Notes under the pieces: model-generated | The model's database searches: none | What the model saw: the letters and a program-made list of their open reading frames with translations, nothing else | What the model was told of the DNA's origin: nothing | Position numbers and translations under genes: made by a program | Assembly: GCA_023525715.1 (NCBI GenBank) | Contig: CM042010.1 | Span: 66,121,966 to 66,185,965, forward strand | Direction of reading: 5' to 3' | DNA: 64,000 nucleotides | Source: Cichorium intybus | Taxonomy: Eukaryota; Streptophyta; Magnoliopsida; Asterales; Asteraceae | In this document: piece after piece, positions 22,795 to 33,923 of the stretch | Layout of the letters: the number at the start of each line of letters is the position of its first letter | How positions within the stretch are numbered: the stretch's first letter is position 1

Positions 22795-22814
22795 CCGGTT
22801 TTTGTGCACGTCTA
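22795..22814. repeat. Right terminal inverted repeat of hAT element
   Basis: Read on the minus strand it starts TAGACGTGCACAAAAACCGG and matches the left end at 754. The AACCGGAT-rich subterminal repeats lie just inside, from about 22,651. Confidence 0.6.
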
Positions 22815-23482
22815 CGAGTTGTTTAATTTGTTTTTAGGGAACAACCTCATGTAAACATCACAAAATCTCAAGGTTTAAATTTCGTTCGTGAATGGTTTTA
22901 AAAACAGAGAATCGGTTTTAAATTTCATATTCTAGTGGTTTAAATTGATTAAGAGAAACCTTGCTCTATTACCGCATGTTGGTTAATAGCTCCCCCCATT
23001 CACTTCTCTAATCAGTTTAAACATTATATCACTGAAAAATCAAGAAATACTTACTTGGTGGTGTGATTGCAGTGTTTGAAGGATTAGAAGAAGATGATGT
23101 CATGGTATCTTGATTGATTCTTTAAGGATACACCCTCTTATCATGGAGAAACAATTGATGGAATCGTAGATGAATGTTGTTGGTGTTCTTGAGAAGTTAA
23201 AGAAAAAAATTGAACGAGAGAGGAGAAGAATGAAAATCTTATACGTTCATTTCTTTTTATTCTCATACATATTGGTGTATCAAAAAGTAACCATTTAGCA
23301 CCTTATGTAATTCTTATGTCACCCACATCCATCATATGTCAACATTACATAAGTATAGGGACCAAAAATGTCATAATGTCAATCAGGGATATAAATATAA
23401 ATTTATAAATATACCCTTAATAATATAAAAGTGTACATAAATTGTCCAAGAGCATTTAATAGAAAATATATTCCAACATGGC
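22815..23482 (-). other. Unassigned segment with an LTR-like edge
   Basis: No coding frame is convincing. On the minus strand the right edge reads TGTTGGAATATATTTTC, a typical copia LTR start, directly abutting the broken copia gag of element X. Downstream is an ATG (about 23,103) followed by Ser-rich codons and a CCAAGTAAGT sequence resembling a splice donor. It may be an LTR plus leader of another copia that lost its other end, but no second copy is present in the window, so this is a weak call. Confidence 0.35.
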
Positions 23483-23524
23483 CATGCCAAGGCCAGTTGT
23501 CACAGGTTGGTTTAAGGAGCGATG

Positions 23525-24150
23525 CAGAATCTGGCACCTGTGACTTTGAGGATCGCTGATGGCCGCCAGGGGAAGGCGGGGGCTCTGAGGGTCTTTTTCT
23601 GGTCTTCCTTTCTATACGTCTGAATGAACAGATCGTACTCATTTGTCAGCGAAGCGAGTAGGATGTTAACACTCTCTTCCTGACTCATGGAATAACCAAG
23701 TTTATGCAATTCGCCTATGTACGCTTTAATCTGAAGAACATGCGAATTGACGCTACTTCCTGCTTTCAGCTTGCACTCTGCAAGTCTTTTGAAGATCCTG
23801 GTTCGTTCCTCTTCAAATGGTTTCTGGAACTTTTCCTCAACCAGTTGCATCAACTCATATGACCCTAAGGATTCAAAATCCTTGCGGAACCCGGGGTCAA
23901 TGGTTGATAGCATGAGGTCACGAATCTCTTCGGATTCATCATAAGAACCTTTTATGATGACTTGTTCCCGTGGAACTGGGATCGGATACTCAATGAGATG
24001 TAGCTTGCCAGCAATGCCGAGAGCCAGTCTCCAATTGCGAAGCCATTCTTTACAGTTGAGGCCAGTCAGCCTTTCCATATTTGGCAGGTGCATTCTGATG
24101 CATTCAGAAATGGGTGAAGGAGAAGAAGGAGGAGAATTGACACTTGACAT
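23525..24150 (-). pseudogene. Copia gag fragment of element X
   Basis: From ATG at 24,150 the frame carries a copia-type gag: the early ERLTGLNCKEWLRNWRLALG block (the W-x-x-W region of UBN2/retrotransposon gag), STIDPGFRKDFESLGSYELM, and a central segment ending QEESVNILLASLTNEYDLFI. No zinc knuckle is reached: the tail from about 23,600 is Pro/Arg-rich and likely in a shifted frame. It would have formed the particle shell. It lacks everything downstream, so it cannot work alone. Confidence 0.75.
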
Positions 24151-25502
24151 CTATAAAAGAAATAGAATTTATTAGTTTAACTGTTCCTTTTAAATAATTA
24201 CCCAAATATTATTTATTAAGGCTAGGATCCAAAATACCCCAACTATGGTGTGAAGAGGGATGCCGTAATCACAACATAATGGTCATTAAGGTAGATAAAC
24301 ACTTATCAATTTCATCTTATGAAATTCCTAGGTCTGATGAGATTCATTAAACTTTTAAATGACATGTTTAATCTCAGATGTGCCCCACTGTTTGTGACTG
24401 GGATGCCGAGGATCACAAACAGGATGTGAATAACCATGCAAATTAGCTTGGTACTCTCGGGTTAATTATCATCTCTAATTGATGTGCCGGTAAACCACAC
24501 ACGCTCCATCAACAATGATAATACCCGGGAAACCCATTGCAACTCTTTATGAACCCCAATTGGCGTGCCGGTAAACCACACACGCTCCACCAATGTTTCA
24601 TAAAGTGCAATGTGCAATTTCATGGATTAGCACCAATTCACATTTTTCCTAAAGTAACTAGATTTGGGTTTTATTAAGTGTTCTAGTACTTTGAATCATT
24701 ATACTTTTAGTGATTATTAGGCGGTCCTATCAAACCTATTCGGCTAACGACCCTCCACTGATCAGGCGAGCGGTGGGTGAGAGTGTTCACCCATTAGACC
24801 GCCATTTTATAGGCAGTCTCCTTATACCCACTTTATAGATCAGCTTCGTGAATGAGGCCTACTAATGATTTGACTAACCATTTTAATCTTATACATATAA
24901 TAATAACTTCCTAATTATAATATATATAAGATGTAATTTTTTTAAAACTTTTAAAAAATTGTTTCTGGTTTATCTTTTAATTTATTGTCGATTTAAACTA
25001 TTAAATTTCAAATTAAATTAAACCTTGAAAATTGATTTTAATTATCTTTTAATTAACCAATTAATTAAATTAATTAAATTTGATATTTTAAACCTTTTAA
25101 AATATTTTAGGATTTATCCTTTTAATTTTCGCCAATTTAAACAATTAAATTCTAAATTAAATTGAATCCTTGAATTATCTTTTAATTACCAATTAATTAA
25201 ATTAATTCAAATGTAGATAGGTTTATCAAATTAATCAAATTAATTAAAACCTATCCTTATCCCCTAATTTTTGATTTTTAGGATAAAGGTTTTAAGGTTT
25301 ATCTTTTAAACAATTTAAAGTTACCAAAAATAGAATACCTTCTAAACCCTAATCATAAAATCGCCAAAATAGAGGGGAGGGGCTAGGGTTTTTCAAAACC
25401 CTAACCCTAATTGTCGATTTGCCCAAAATTAGGGTTTAGAGACTATAAACCCTAATTACAAGGAAAGCAGTTATAGCAATTTAACAAGAAAAACAACCAA
25501 AT
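24151..25502 (-). other. Leader of element X
   Basis: No coding frame. It is AT-rich and holds a direct repeat of GTGCCGGTAAACCACACACG at about 24,484 and 24,565. A block around 24,190-24,390 resembles 62,800-63,000 (ACCCAAAT...AAGGCTA..ATCCA; TTCATT...AATGACATGTTTAATC), which I use to identify the leader of element D at the right edge. Confidence 0.55.
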
Positions 25503-25515
25503 GCTCTGATACCAC
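25503..25515 (-). other. Primer-binding site of element X
   Basis: On the minus strand GTGGTATCAGAGC follows the LTR end directly; it is complementary to initiator tRNA-Met. Confidence 0.8.
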
Positions 25516-26291
25516 TGAAAGGTTTTCTGCAACTATGAACTAAAAATCCTAAGTTCACATGCAACCTATTTAGATCTAAGTTTTTCTCCTAATTAAACAT
25601 ATAACAATTCCTAGAAGGCCAGAAAAAGATTAACTAAAAGAAAGATCAAGAAAAACCAACCTTTAGTGAATCTTGGAAGCAAAGCAACAGAAACCTCTTG
25701 CCTCAAATGTAGTCACACCCTAGCCTGGAGTTGTTGGCCGAAAATACCTTTAGAGAGAGCTTCAAAATCGTGGCTTTAGGGTTAGGGTGAGCCTCCCTAT
25801 TTATAGGCTCCAAATGGTGATCAGATAAACCTTAAAGATAAACCTTTTTGAATTCAAATTAAGATAAGCCTTTATCTTAATAATTCAAACCCTTTTATCC
25901 TCATTATCAAAATCGAAAATAAATATATTTCCATATATAATTTCGACCACCACTCTCACTCACTCAACTGTCACTTACTCAACTATTGAATAATTACAGT
26001 TTTAGTCCCTGCACCTTAATTAATCAATTTAACTGCCAAAGTAATTCCAATTAATTCCAGAAAAATTTCTAATTAATTATTATAGTTTCTAATTAATATA
26101 TTATCACTTAAATATATTAATAAACTATTTATTTAATTTCTATTGATTTATTAATCACATAATAAATCAATCTTTCTCTCTACCGGACTTTCTGCCAATC
26201 CTCCAACTATGAGGGCAACCCAAATGGACTATGCTACTATTAATTAGATAAATACTAATTATTAGTCATGGCTTAGACACCTAATCCAACA
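25516..26291 (-). repeat. 5' LTR of element X
   Basis: Minus strand: TGTTGGATTAGGTG...ACCTTTCA, 776 bp, followed by the primer site. No partner LTR is present in the window, so the left edge rests on the primer site and the right edge on the TGTTGG start. Confidence 0.7.
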
Positions 26292-26892
26292 AAAACAACA
26301 CAGTGAAAACATAAAGAAATATCGTATTCCACCACCCATCACAAAATCATGCACACTTTTGTAACGATAAACTCAAGAGGGATCAATATATACATTTATG
26401 ATTCAGATCTAATCTTGTTAGGATGGTCTAAAGCCTAGAGCAGAACTCCTTTAATGTAATCTCACACAATACAACGATCTAGCACCTGTTGATAAAGTAT
26501 AAACCTTTGCTTGAAGTTTTAGCACATTATCTTTCGGGTACTTGAAGAAATTGGCCACAAACTGAGGGTAGGGAGGAGATGGACGAATTTAGGGGTTTGG
26601 GATGCTTTACAACTCTAATCTAGGGTTGTATTTACAGTGCCTTTCATCCCTATCTCCTCCATTACGGATAAGGACTATTTGAAATTCAAATTGTTGATAT
26701 TTTCACTTTAATCCTTTATCCTATTTTAGTTACTAATTAATATACATTTAGTTTGATATATTAATAAACTTAGCTCCTCATGTTCATTTTCGATCTCTTT
26801 TGGCTAAATCGACTCTTGCGTGTAACCCAAAAGGACCCTACTATATATAGTAATATTACCAACTTGTTATGACCATGGGCATATAACCAACA
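26292..26892 (-). repeat. 3' LTR of element D (partial)
   Basis: On the minus strand it starts TGTTGGTTATATGCCC right after the purine-rich AAGTGGGAGAC, the usual copia polypurine-tract/LTR junction. It ends where element X begins, so the LTR end is probably cut off. Confidence 0.7.
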
Positions 26893-26905
26893 GTCTCCCA
26901 CTTGC
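26893..26905 (-). other. Polypurine tract of element D
   Basis: Minus strand GCAAGTGGGAGAC, immediately upstream of the 3' LTR start at 26,892. Confidence 0.75.
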
Positions 26906-26946
26906 ACTTGTCACAACAACTGTATGGTATAATATTCCCTAACCTA

Positions 26947-27402
26947 CTAAGGTGTATTCCATCCTAGACAAGTGTCTTCATCTGACAATATATCCATATC
27001 GTTTCCAATGAGTAATATGTCATCAACATACAGTATAAGGAAGACAACACTCCCACTAGCTCTAACATATATACATGGCTCATCTTTGCTTCTCAAAAAT
27101 CCAAACTCTTTGACTTTCTCATCGAAGTAGAGCTTCCAGCTGCGAGATGCTTGTTTGAGTCCATAAATCGACTTCACAAGTTTACACACTTTATTAGGAT
27201 ATTTGGATTGTACAAAACCCTTTGGTTATGCCATATACACATCATCTGAAAGTTTTTCCATTAAGGTAAGCAGTTTTTACATCCATTTTCCATATTTCAT
27301 AATCAAGAAAGGTTGCTATGACAAACAATATCCTGATAGGATTAATCATCACCACTGGTGAATAAGTCTCCTCATAATCAAGCCCTTGGGTTTGAGTATA
27401 AC
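26947..27402 (-). pseudogene. Copia reverse transcriptase fragment of element D
   Basis: Two frames on the minus strand give a copia RT: QTQGLDYEETYSPVVMINPI and YEIWKMDVKTAYLNG (27,400-27,242), then CKLVKSIYGLKQASRSWKLY and the catalytic LYVDDILLIG (27,189-26,947). A frameshift near 27,215-27,240 separates them. The sequence after the YVDD region is lost: RNase H is absent and the frame ends about 40 bases from the polypurine tract. Upstream it stops at 27,402, where element C is inserted. It is a dead remnant. Confidence 0.88.
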
Positions 27403-28383
27403 TGAAATGCCTAGGTCGTCGTGCGGTCAAAAATAAGTAAAACCTCACTCTCACTAGTACAGTGGTAGTCAGGGTTGATCCATAGGAGTTTCGTGGTCAA
27501 GGTAGGCAATAGATTACCAATTGTAGCGTCACGCTACAACCAGAGGGTCTAGTCTCTACTTTACCAAAATTGGTCCAAAAGCATAAAATCCAACAAAATC
27601 CAATTCCAAGCATAAACTTAAACTAAAATTAAAACCAAAACTTAACCTCACTTGCTTACTGAAATCAAAAATATAATTCAGAAACAGAAGCAATAAAGAT
27701 CAAGCCAAAAGCATCAAACATCCAAACTCATCCAAAGCAATAAAAAAGGTAAAAAGAAAGATAATAAACATAACCGAATGATTAACTTGCATAAAACTCA
27801 GATCCCAAACATCCAAAACAGTAACCATAAAAATCCAGAAACTTTAGCCTAATGCTAATGGTTGTCACACCCAATAACACCAAACTAAGCTACTAAAACT
27901 ACTAAACTATATGAAAATTAAATGAAGAAACATAAATACCACGAATGGTGACTGAAAACTGAATATTGGAGTTAAAGATGCCTTGTATCCACCTTGTGGG
28001 TCGTTCCTTTGCTACTGATTTCGACCTCGAAGCCTCTATTTATAGTTGTGGAAAATAAAGGGTCGCGTTGGGCGTATATAGAATCCACTGCGCGCGTATG
28101 GGTTTATCCCCGTTTGTTCGGCATTTGAATTCTTGTCACCGCCTCATCGTTGACTCAGCGCAGCGCGCCCTCTTGCTTCCCACGGCGCGCATGTGAATTC
28201 GACTCTTTTTGTCCTTATCTCCAAACTTCTTTCATTTTGTACGCATTTAGCCCCTGTTTACATCTTTTCTTTCCAAACTAGCACTGACACAAAAAGTGAG
28301 AATACCACAGCATATATGATATAAAATCACCAAGAATAGGGCTCAACAACGACTAAAATACTTGATATTACTAGGCGTCGTCA
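27403..28383 (-). repeat. 3' LTR of element C
   Basis: Minus strand TGACGACGCCTAG...GGCATTTCA, 981 bp. It follows a purine-rich tract, has a TATAAATA box (28,037-28,044), and matches the reversed solo LTR at 33,924-34,905. GC-rich GCGCGC-type words occur in the middle. Confidence 0.85.
28037..28044 (-). promoter_or_regulatory. TATA box in LTR of element C
   Basis: TATAAATA on the minus strand, also present at 34,263-34,270 in the solo LTR; the likely core promoter. Confidence 0.55.
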
Positions 28384-28421
28384 AACACCCCACACTTGTG
28401 CCTTGCTTGTCCCCAAGCAAG
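28384..28421 (-). other. Polypurine tract and adjacent hairpin of element C
   Basis: Minus strand AAGTGTGGGGTGTT abuts the LTR. Just upstream (28,402-28,421) is a perfect inverted repeat with arms CTTGCTTG and CAAGCAAG and loop GGGA. Confidence 0.75.
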
Positions 28422-29410
28422 AGATTTTTAACAAATTCTAACTAAGACTCAAACAATTGTTGAATGTGTTCAATTTCAAAGCGTATTGCCTCTAGAGTTA
28501 GATTGAAATAGTTCGTTAAAACATAACCAGAATATTCTTTGGAATTCATGACTTTCTAAAGAACCTTTGATTACAAATTTTCGGTATGCAAAAAGCAAAC
28601 TTACTCATTCAGATTCTACAAGTCATTAAAAAACTATCCATGACTTTCAATGTTGTCCTTGTAACGAGCTTTCAGAAATACCATCCCAAACCAGACGATC
28701 TTAGGTCGCAATGTGCATAAGTCCCACCCATTTTAGGCTTACCGGCTCGAACAACAAAGACCACTAATTGACAGTCCCTCCTAAATTCCAATCCTGCAAT
28801 ATCCCAATCTTCTAACTCTTAAAACTCAACTTATCTGACTAAACTCATAGCATGATAACAACTAAACTGTATTTCTTGAAAAATACCAATGCTGTAACAT
28901 TCACAAACTATTCGTTTCAAAGTTTCAATCTAATAAAAATTTTGAAAAATTGCTAAATTTTTTTGAAAATCGGTCATTTTCCGCAAAAATTTCAAAAACA
29001 CTCTTTTGACCGTCCACACCCCACACTTAAAACCCTACAACGTCCACGTTGTACAAAATTATTCAAAACTAGGAAGAAAGAGTTACCCCTTAGACGGTTG
29101 ACTGCTTGATGGTTCTCGGTTGTCATAGGTAAAAAAACACGAACATCTCCACAATTCAGAATTTCCAGGAGTTGTAGCGCAACAGTAAAGCATGCTGGTG
29201 ATCAAGGCTAGTGGCGGGGGCACGGTGACCCTACACTTGCCTGAAAACAACTCCTCCAAAGATTCTCTATTTAGGTATTACAAGCATCACTCACAAAACA
29301 AAATCAAATGCAACAGAAACAAACATTTAACTTTGAAATATAAACAAAAGAAAAAAATAAGATAGTGTCATAGGTACGGTACATATATCCCAAAAGAAAA
29401 GAAAAATACA
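28422..29410 (-). other. 3' non-coding region of element C
   Basis: No plausible coding frame. A second copy of the polypurine-like word AAGTGTGGGG (minus strand) lies at 29,019-29,028. Confidence 0.6.
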
Positions 29411-30579
29411 TCAATCGCCCCTGGGTGGCCTGGAAGGACTGGCCTCATGATCGTGTGCTCGGGCTGGGAATGGTCGGGGGTGTCGTCCCTGCTGAGTAGC
29501 CATCTCCAATAAGACCTCCCCTATCCACTCCAGCTGATCCTCAATCCTAGCAACCCTGCCCTCCAACTGTCGGAGAGCTGTCGTCTCCTTCTACTGTGGC
29601 TGTGCTGGTGGGTCTGGTGGTGCAGCAACTCTCTGGCGACGCCTAAGTGGTCCCTCCTCATGGGCTGGTCGAGGTGCCCGCGGCGCCTCCGTCGCCACCC
29701 TAAAAAATCGCCCCGCCTGTAGCTGATGGATAAGGTGCATGTTCTCCAAAGCTCGCGCTGATGTGCACACGGGGGTATCGCTGTCAAAGAATCGATGGTC
29801 GCGGCATTGAGAAACCCATAAGATTGGGCCAAGCGGGTAATGTAGTGCCCGCCGGCCAAAGGGCTGCTACCTGACACACCCGCTGCTCGGGTGGATAGGG
29901 AGATCGCCAGAGCGTATGGCAGGTGGAGGAACATGGTGGGGTCAAGGAGCACCCACATGAATGTCATGTCCTCCTTCTGCATAACAGAAGTGGAGATGAT
30001 GCGGTGCATGAGTCGGTGAAGCGGGTTGCGGAGCTGGCTCTCCCTGGCCGACCCCGCCTCGAAGTGGATATTGGACAACGTGGCCCAAATGACTCCATTG
30101 GCCTCCCGCGCATGCTGCCCCTGGATACACGCCCGAAGAAACGGCGTAAAGTGGCGGCTCTGAAGATCCTCCTCGGTGTATAGCTCCGTGTGTCTCCCAA
30201 ACTCCCGGAGACTGCACTCCCTGCTAACTCCTCGCAATCGAAAGATGATAAGCCTGGACCGTACCTCCCGCGAGGCTGGCGTATAATGGACCGTGGAAAG
30301 GAACTCCAAAAGAAGCTCCGTGTATACGACATCATCCTGGTTGCCCATGAGCCTATCCCAACCACGACATGTGAATGTAGAATCTCCAATGGACCAGGTG
30401 CGGCGGAGAAAGGGCTCGATCTCGGCCCACAGTCCGGCCTCTGAAAGGATGTCCCTGTCTAAAATCGTCGCCTCGAGAACCTGGAGACCGATCAATGCAT
30501 CCCTCTGCTGTGTAAACTCAACTGAACTCTCCAAAATAACGGGAAACTGGAGAAATGGATGGTTGCGCCTGAAGGCCAT
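29411..30579 (-). pseudogene. ATHILA-type extra ORF of element C
   Basis: The open frame from ATG at 30,579 reads MAFRRNHPFLQFPV and continues through FTQQRDALIGLQVLEATILDRDIL, AEIEPFLRRTWSIGDSTFTC, ECSLREFGRHTELYTEEDL, NPLHRLMHRIISTSVMQKED and LSTRAAGVSGSSPLAGGHYI. This resembles the plant 'Arabidopsis retrotransposon ORF-1' (ATHILA) family, of unknown biochemical role. Near 29,790 a one-base shift moves the true tail to another frame, which holds an amphipathic helix (LRQLEGRVARIEDQLEWIGE) and ends at TGA 29,411-29,413, with one in-frame TAG on the way. It sits downstream of the protease, in the position of the env-like ORF of Athila elements. The family call is from memory of the pattern, moderately sure. 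Confidence 0.6.
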
Positions 30580-31679
30580 CTGCACAATCAAACAAACCAC
30601 ACAACAAAATTTTTTGCAAAATAAGTCCTTTTGTCTTCCCCACTGAATAGCGGCGCGCCGAGCGGCTGTTTCGAAAATTTTCCCCAAATCCTCGATTTTC
30701 ACCTGTTTAACTCAATCCAACACCACTACAAGGTAATCTAAGCACCGACTAGCCCCTCTAGGGTGATTATTTTGCAAACAAAACACCTTATGAGCTAGCA
30801 TTATCGATTTCTAAGTTTTTCAATTTTTTGAAGAAATCAACCAATTTCACGGTCTAATTGCTTGTTCTAACTATTAAAAACAAATTAGAAAGACATACCT
30901 GGATCGTAGGAATCGAATACACAAGAAAAACACGAGAAATAAGTCGGTTGATTTGAGCTCTGAGACGCGGCGTGGGGTTTGTGTGTGCGACGAATGAAAG
31001 TGACGTGCCTTATAAAGGGAGTCGATCCGATCATTTCCCGCGGCGCAAGTAAGAGCTAGCCGCGGCGCGCGTGTCCTCAAATCAACCCCTACGTATCGGG
31101 TTGTTTTGCGATCCCGCGTTGCGCCAAACGCCATATCGCGGCGCACTCTTCAATTTTTCCAAACTCCTTCGTGTGACCCCACACTTGCGTCGAACCCATA
31201 ACACCAGCAATGATGATGATAAAATTTTCCTAATTACTCCTAAGAAACACTATACCTAACCTATAAAGGATGGATTGCCTCCCAACAAGCGCTAAGTTTA
31301 ACGTCTTCAGCCAGACGGATCACTCCTACTCTTCATGATCCTCCCGAGGCATCATCTTATTCATCTCGGGTGAAAAATTGTGAACCATCGTTGCCAGTAA
31401 TGAGGTGAGTTGCGTCATCCGATCGCTGACTTGGCTAATCCACTGCTGTTACGCATCCAGGAGCTGGAAGACCTTCGCCTCCCTACACCGGGCATCCTTT
31501 TAGTATCGCTGATGTTTTAATTCCATCATTTCTATCATGTCAAGCAGCTACACCTTGTCAATAGTTGATAGCGGATGTTCTCTTGTTTCCTTCAGGATCT
31601 CTTCTTTTCCACCTTCTCCTGCTCGTGTCCAAACTTTTCCTTTATCTTTATTCCCCGGTTCCATCAGCGGATTGTTTCT
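30580..31679 (-). other. Inter-ORF region of element C where pol is missing
   Basis: Between protease and the extra ORF there is about 1.1 kb with only short broken frames, including a possible coiled-coil segment (QVSDRMTQLTSLLATMVHNF near 31,400), the GCGCTTGTTGGGAGGCAA motif near 31,280, and a third polypurine-like word at 31,177-31,186. No RT, RNase H or integrase motif is present. Confidence 0.6.
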
Positions 31680-32163
31680 CTAATGTTTATCATCGTACCC
31701 TTGTGGTAGAGATATGGGACTCCCAAACATATTTAACCTGCGTTTCCTTGTCCCAAAGAAAATATCCACATCCCCCGTCTTACAATCCATAATAGCACCG
31801 GCTGTAGCAAAAAATGGGCGTCCCAGGATCAGCGCGGGTGCGTCCTCCAAACTCTCGTATTTCATAACGAGAAAATCCACGGGGTAGAAGAAATCGCCAA
31901 CTCATTTGTTAATTTGCCCCTTGAAACCCTAGTTGACTGATTGGCTAATTGTAGAACTGTTTTTGCCGGCTCCAACTCTTCATTCTTGTATTTGTCGTAC
32001 AAGTATCCTGGTAATACGTTAACACTTGCCCCAAATCCAGGAAGGTGTTCCTGATAACTACATCTCTCACTGTGATAGTAATCAACAGTGATTCAGGATC
32101 TTTCTCCTTTTTAGGAAATGTTCCCAACAATGCCTCACTAGCTTTAACTGTTAACCTCACCAT
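31680..32163 (-). pseudogene. Protease region of element C
   Basis: On the minus strand VRLTVKASEALLGTFPKKEKDP, then ITVRDVVIRNTFLDLG, gives the Athila/Tat-type aspartic protease start with D-L-G as the catalytic triplet. A frameshift follows directly, and the second half (ALILGRPFFATAGAIMDCKTG) is in another frame at 31,880-31,680; ILGRPFL-type is the usual flap/end motif. It would process gag. The upstream Lys/Glu-rich stretch (32,264-32,491) is the gag-protease linker. Confidence 0.75.
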
Positions 32164-32748
32164 ATCAGGTGTGGGAGTCTTGCTTTTTCCATTTTATCGC
32201 ACATTTCCTGAAGAATTCTTATATCTTCAGGAGCATTTTTCAGCTCATCCCACAAAGGTTGATTTATTGATGGCCCAATTGATTTGTTTGACACTTCCTG
32301 CTTTTTCTTTTCCTTCTGATCCTTCTTCCTTTTTTTAATGCCAGCCACCATTGGCTGCTCCTTCTCTTGGACCTCCTTATTTTGAGTTTCCTTCTCAACT
32401 TATACTTTTTCCTCATTCTTCTCTTTCTCTTCTTCAACCTTAACTTCTTCTTCATTCTTATCTTTCCCTTCAACCTCAGCTTTATCTGCATATCCTAGTA
32501 AGTCTTCTACAGTCACCTTCTCTATTCGGCCTCAACGGCGTTCACGTGCTCCTTTCCTGCCCGTTGAGTGTGGTTCGGGTTGATTTCCGTAGAGCTCGAC
32601 AACTTACCATTGTCCCTCTTTCTTTGATCCTCAACCATCTGAGCGATCTGTCTCTCCATGTTTGCGATGGCTTTGGCATTAGCCTAGGATTGTTGCTGAG
32701 TGGTGTTGAACATTTCATTCATCCTTGCAGTCAAATCTTCTTGGTTTC
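32164..32748 (-). pseudogene. Gag-protease linker of element C
   Basis: Lys/Glu-rich frames with LWDELKNAPEDIRILQEMCD near 32,240, typical of the region between gag and protease in Athila/Tat elements. It is broken by several stops. Confidence 0.55.
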
Positions 32749-33918
32749 CTAGGGCATTGTTATTATTAACTGCCCCCTGTTATTGTTGCTGCTGCTCCCA
32801 CTTGAATTGTTGTTTGCGGGTTGGAATTGCCTGGGATGATTGGACGACTGCCCCTGATAGTTATTCTGCCTTTGATTATTGAAATTATGCGAATCCTGGT
32901 TGTAAGGTCTGTGTTGACGTCCATTGTTGTATTGCCCCTGACCTTGACCAAAAACCTTATTTGCCTCATGGGTCCTATGTCCTTGTTGGCTTCCTTGTTG
33001 TTGACTCTGAGGCCCGTTTTGTAAGGTAGACATTAATATATCAAACTTTTTGTTCAACTCGCTAATCTCTTTCTTGACCTCCTTTTTCCAATCTGCATCT
33101 GCACCTACCGCAGCAGCTGTGCCCACTGGCTTCCTAGTAGAAAAATTTTCTTTTGATCCGTTACTAAGCTATTCCAAAAATTGCCAAGCCTCATCTGGAT
33201 CTTGCATCATGATGGTACCACAGGATGATGCGTTGATCATTGCCTGGTTCGTTTCATTCACCCCTTCGAAAAATAACCTTACTAACTGCCACTTTGGAAT
33301 GTCGTGGTGAGGGCAAGAGCGCATTAGTTCCTTCAAACGGTCCCAAGCCTCGTGAAATGCCTCACCAGGCTTCTGCTAAAAATCTTGGATGGCTTGCCTA
33401 ATCTCAGTAGTCTTACTCGCCGGGTAGAGCTCTTGTAAGAACTTAGCCTTAAGCTGATCCCATGTAGTGATACTATTAGACTGAAGAGATGTAAACCAGT
33501 ACTTCGCTTTGTCTTTTAAAGTGAATGGGAATAGCCTTAACCTAAAAATGTTCTTATTTGTGTTCCTATAGGTGTTGGCATTTGCTATAGCTATGAACTC
33601 ATACAAATGATTGTATGGATCGTCCTGCTTATAACCCCTGAATTCTGGCAATGTTCCTAAAAGTTGTGGTCTAATTTCTACCTGGGCTTCTACATTCTCG
33701 GGAATATAAATGGGCGATGAGTCGTCATACTCCCGTGGTTAGAAGTGTGATGCAACCGATTGCCCCCTCGGTTGTGTAAAGTATAAAGGTTGAACAAAGT
33801 TATCGTCATAATAATGATTATTGTTGTACCCTTGTTGACCTTGCGGTTGCTGATGTTGTTGCTGTACTCTTCGCTGAGGTCCCTGACCTCTGTTCCATTA
33901 TTGCTGCTGTGGAGGAAT
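32749..33918 (-). pseudogene. Gag core of element C
   Basis: Main landmarks on the minus strand: PEFRGYKQDDPYNHLYEFIA, FRLRLFPFTLKDKAKYWFTS, TTWDQLKAKFLQELYPASKT and IRQAIQDF (33,651-33,376), then DRLKELMRSCPHHDIPKWQL and a Gln/Asn-rich tail (33,126-32,749, QSQQQGSQQGHRT). This is the retrotransposon gag domain in the Athila style; no zinc knuckle is visible, the tail being replaced by Q/N repeats. An in-frame TAG sits at 33,375, where CAG fits. The N-terminal part continues at 34,911-35,433 beyond the solo LTR. Confidence 0.8.
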
Positions 33919-33923
33919 CTAGC
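33919..33923. repeat. Target-site duplication (left) of solo LTR
   Basis: CTAGC, corresponding to CCAGC at 34,906-34,910 with one C-to-T change. Confidence 0.65.

Larger units (their letters stand above)
754..22814 (-). mobile_element. Decayed hAT-superfamily DNA transposon, interrupted by nested gypsy elements
   Basis: The two ends carry related inverted termini: TAGGTGCACAAACCGGAT at 754 and, on the opposite strand at 22,814, TAGACGTGCACAAAAACCGG. Both ends also hold clusters of AACCGGATCGGATCC-like subterminal repeats (about 763-948 and 22,651-22,806). Between them the minus strand encodes hAT transposase pieces, N-terminal part at 20,800-22,446 and C-terminal dimerisation part at 1,253-1,520, in the order expected if the LTR element at 1,793-20,794 is removed. 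Without that insertion the element is about 3 kb, normal for plant hAT. I could not find a matching 8-bp target duplication, so the exact ends are approximate. Frameshifts and internal duplications show it is dead. Confidence 0.8.
23483..26291 (-). mobile_element. Element X: truncated Ty1/copia element
   Basis: Minus-strand order: LTR 25,516-26,291, primer site at 25,503-25,515, a leader of about 1.35 kb, and a gag fragment at 23,525-24,150. Protease, pol and the matching second LTR are absent; the element ends against the unrelated LTR-like edge at 23,482. It appears inserted in or beside the 3' LTR of element D, whose sequence runs up to 26,292. Confidence 0.7.

Noticed and set aside
29923..30646. 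Several overlapping frames on both strands around the ATHILA-like ORF
   Set aside because: GC-rich antisense shadows; only the minus-strand frame has family-like sequence.
32546..33310. Plus-strand Leu/Ser-rich frames that look membrane-like
   Set aside because: They are the antisense of the Gln/Asn/Lys-rich gag tail of element C.
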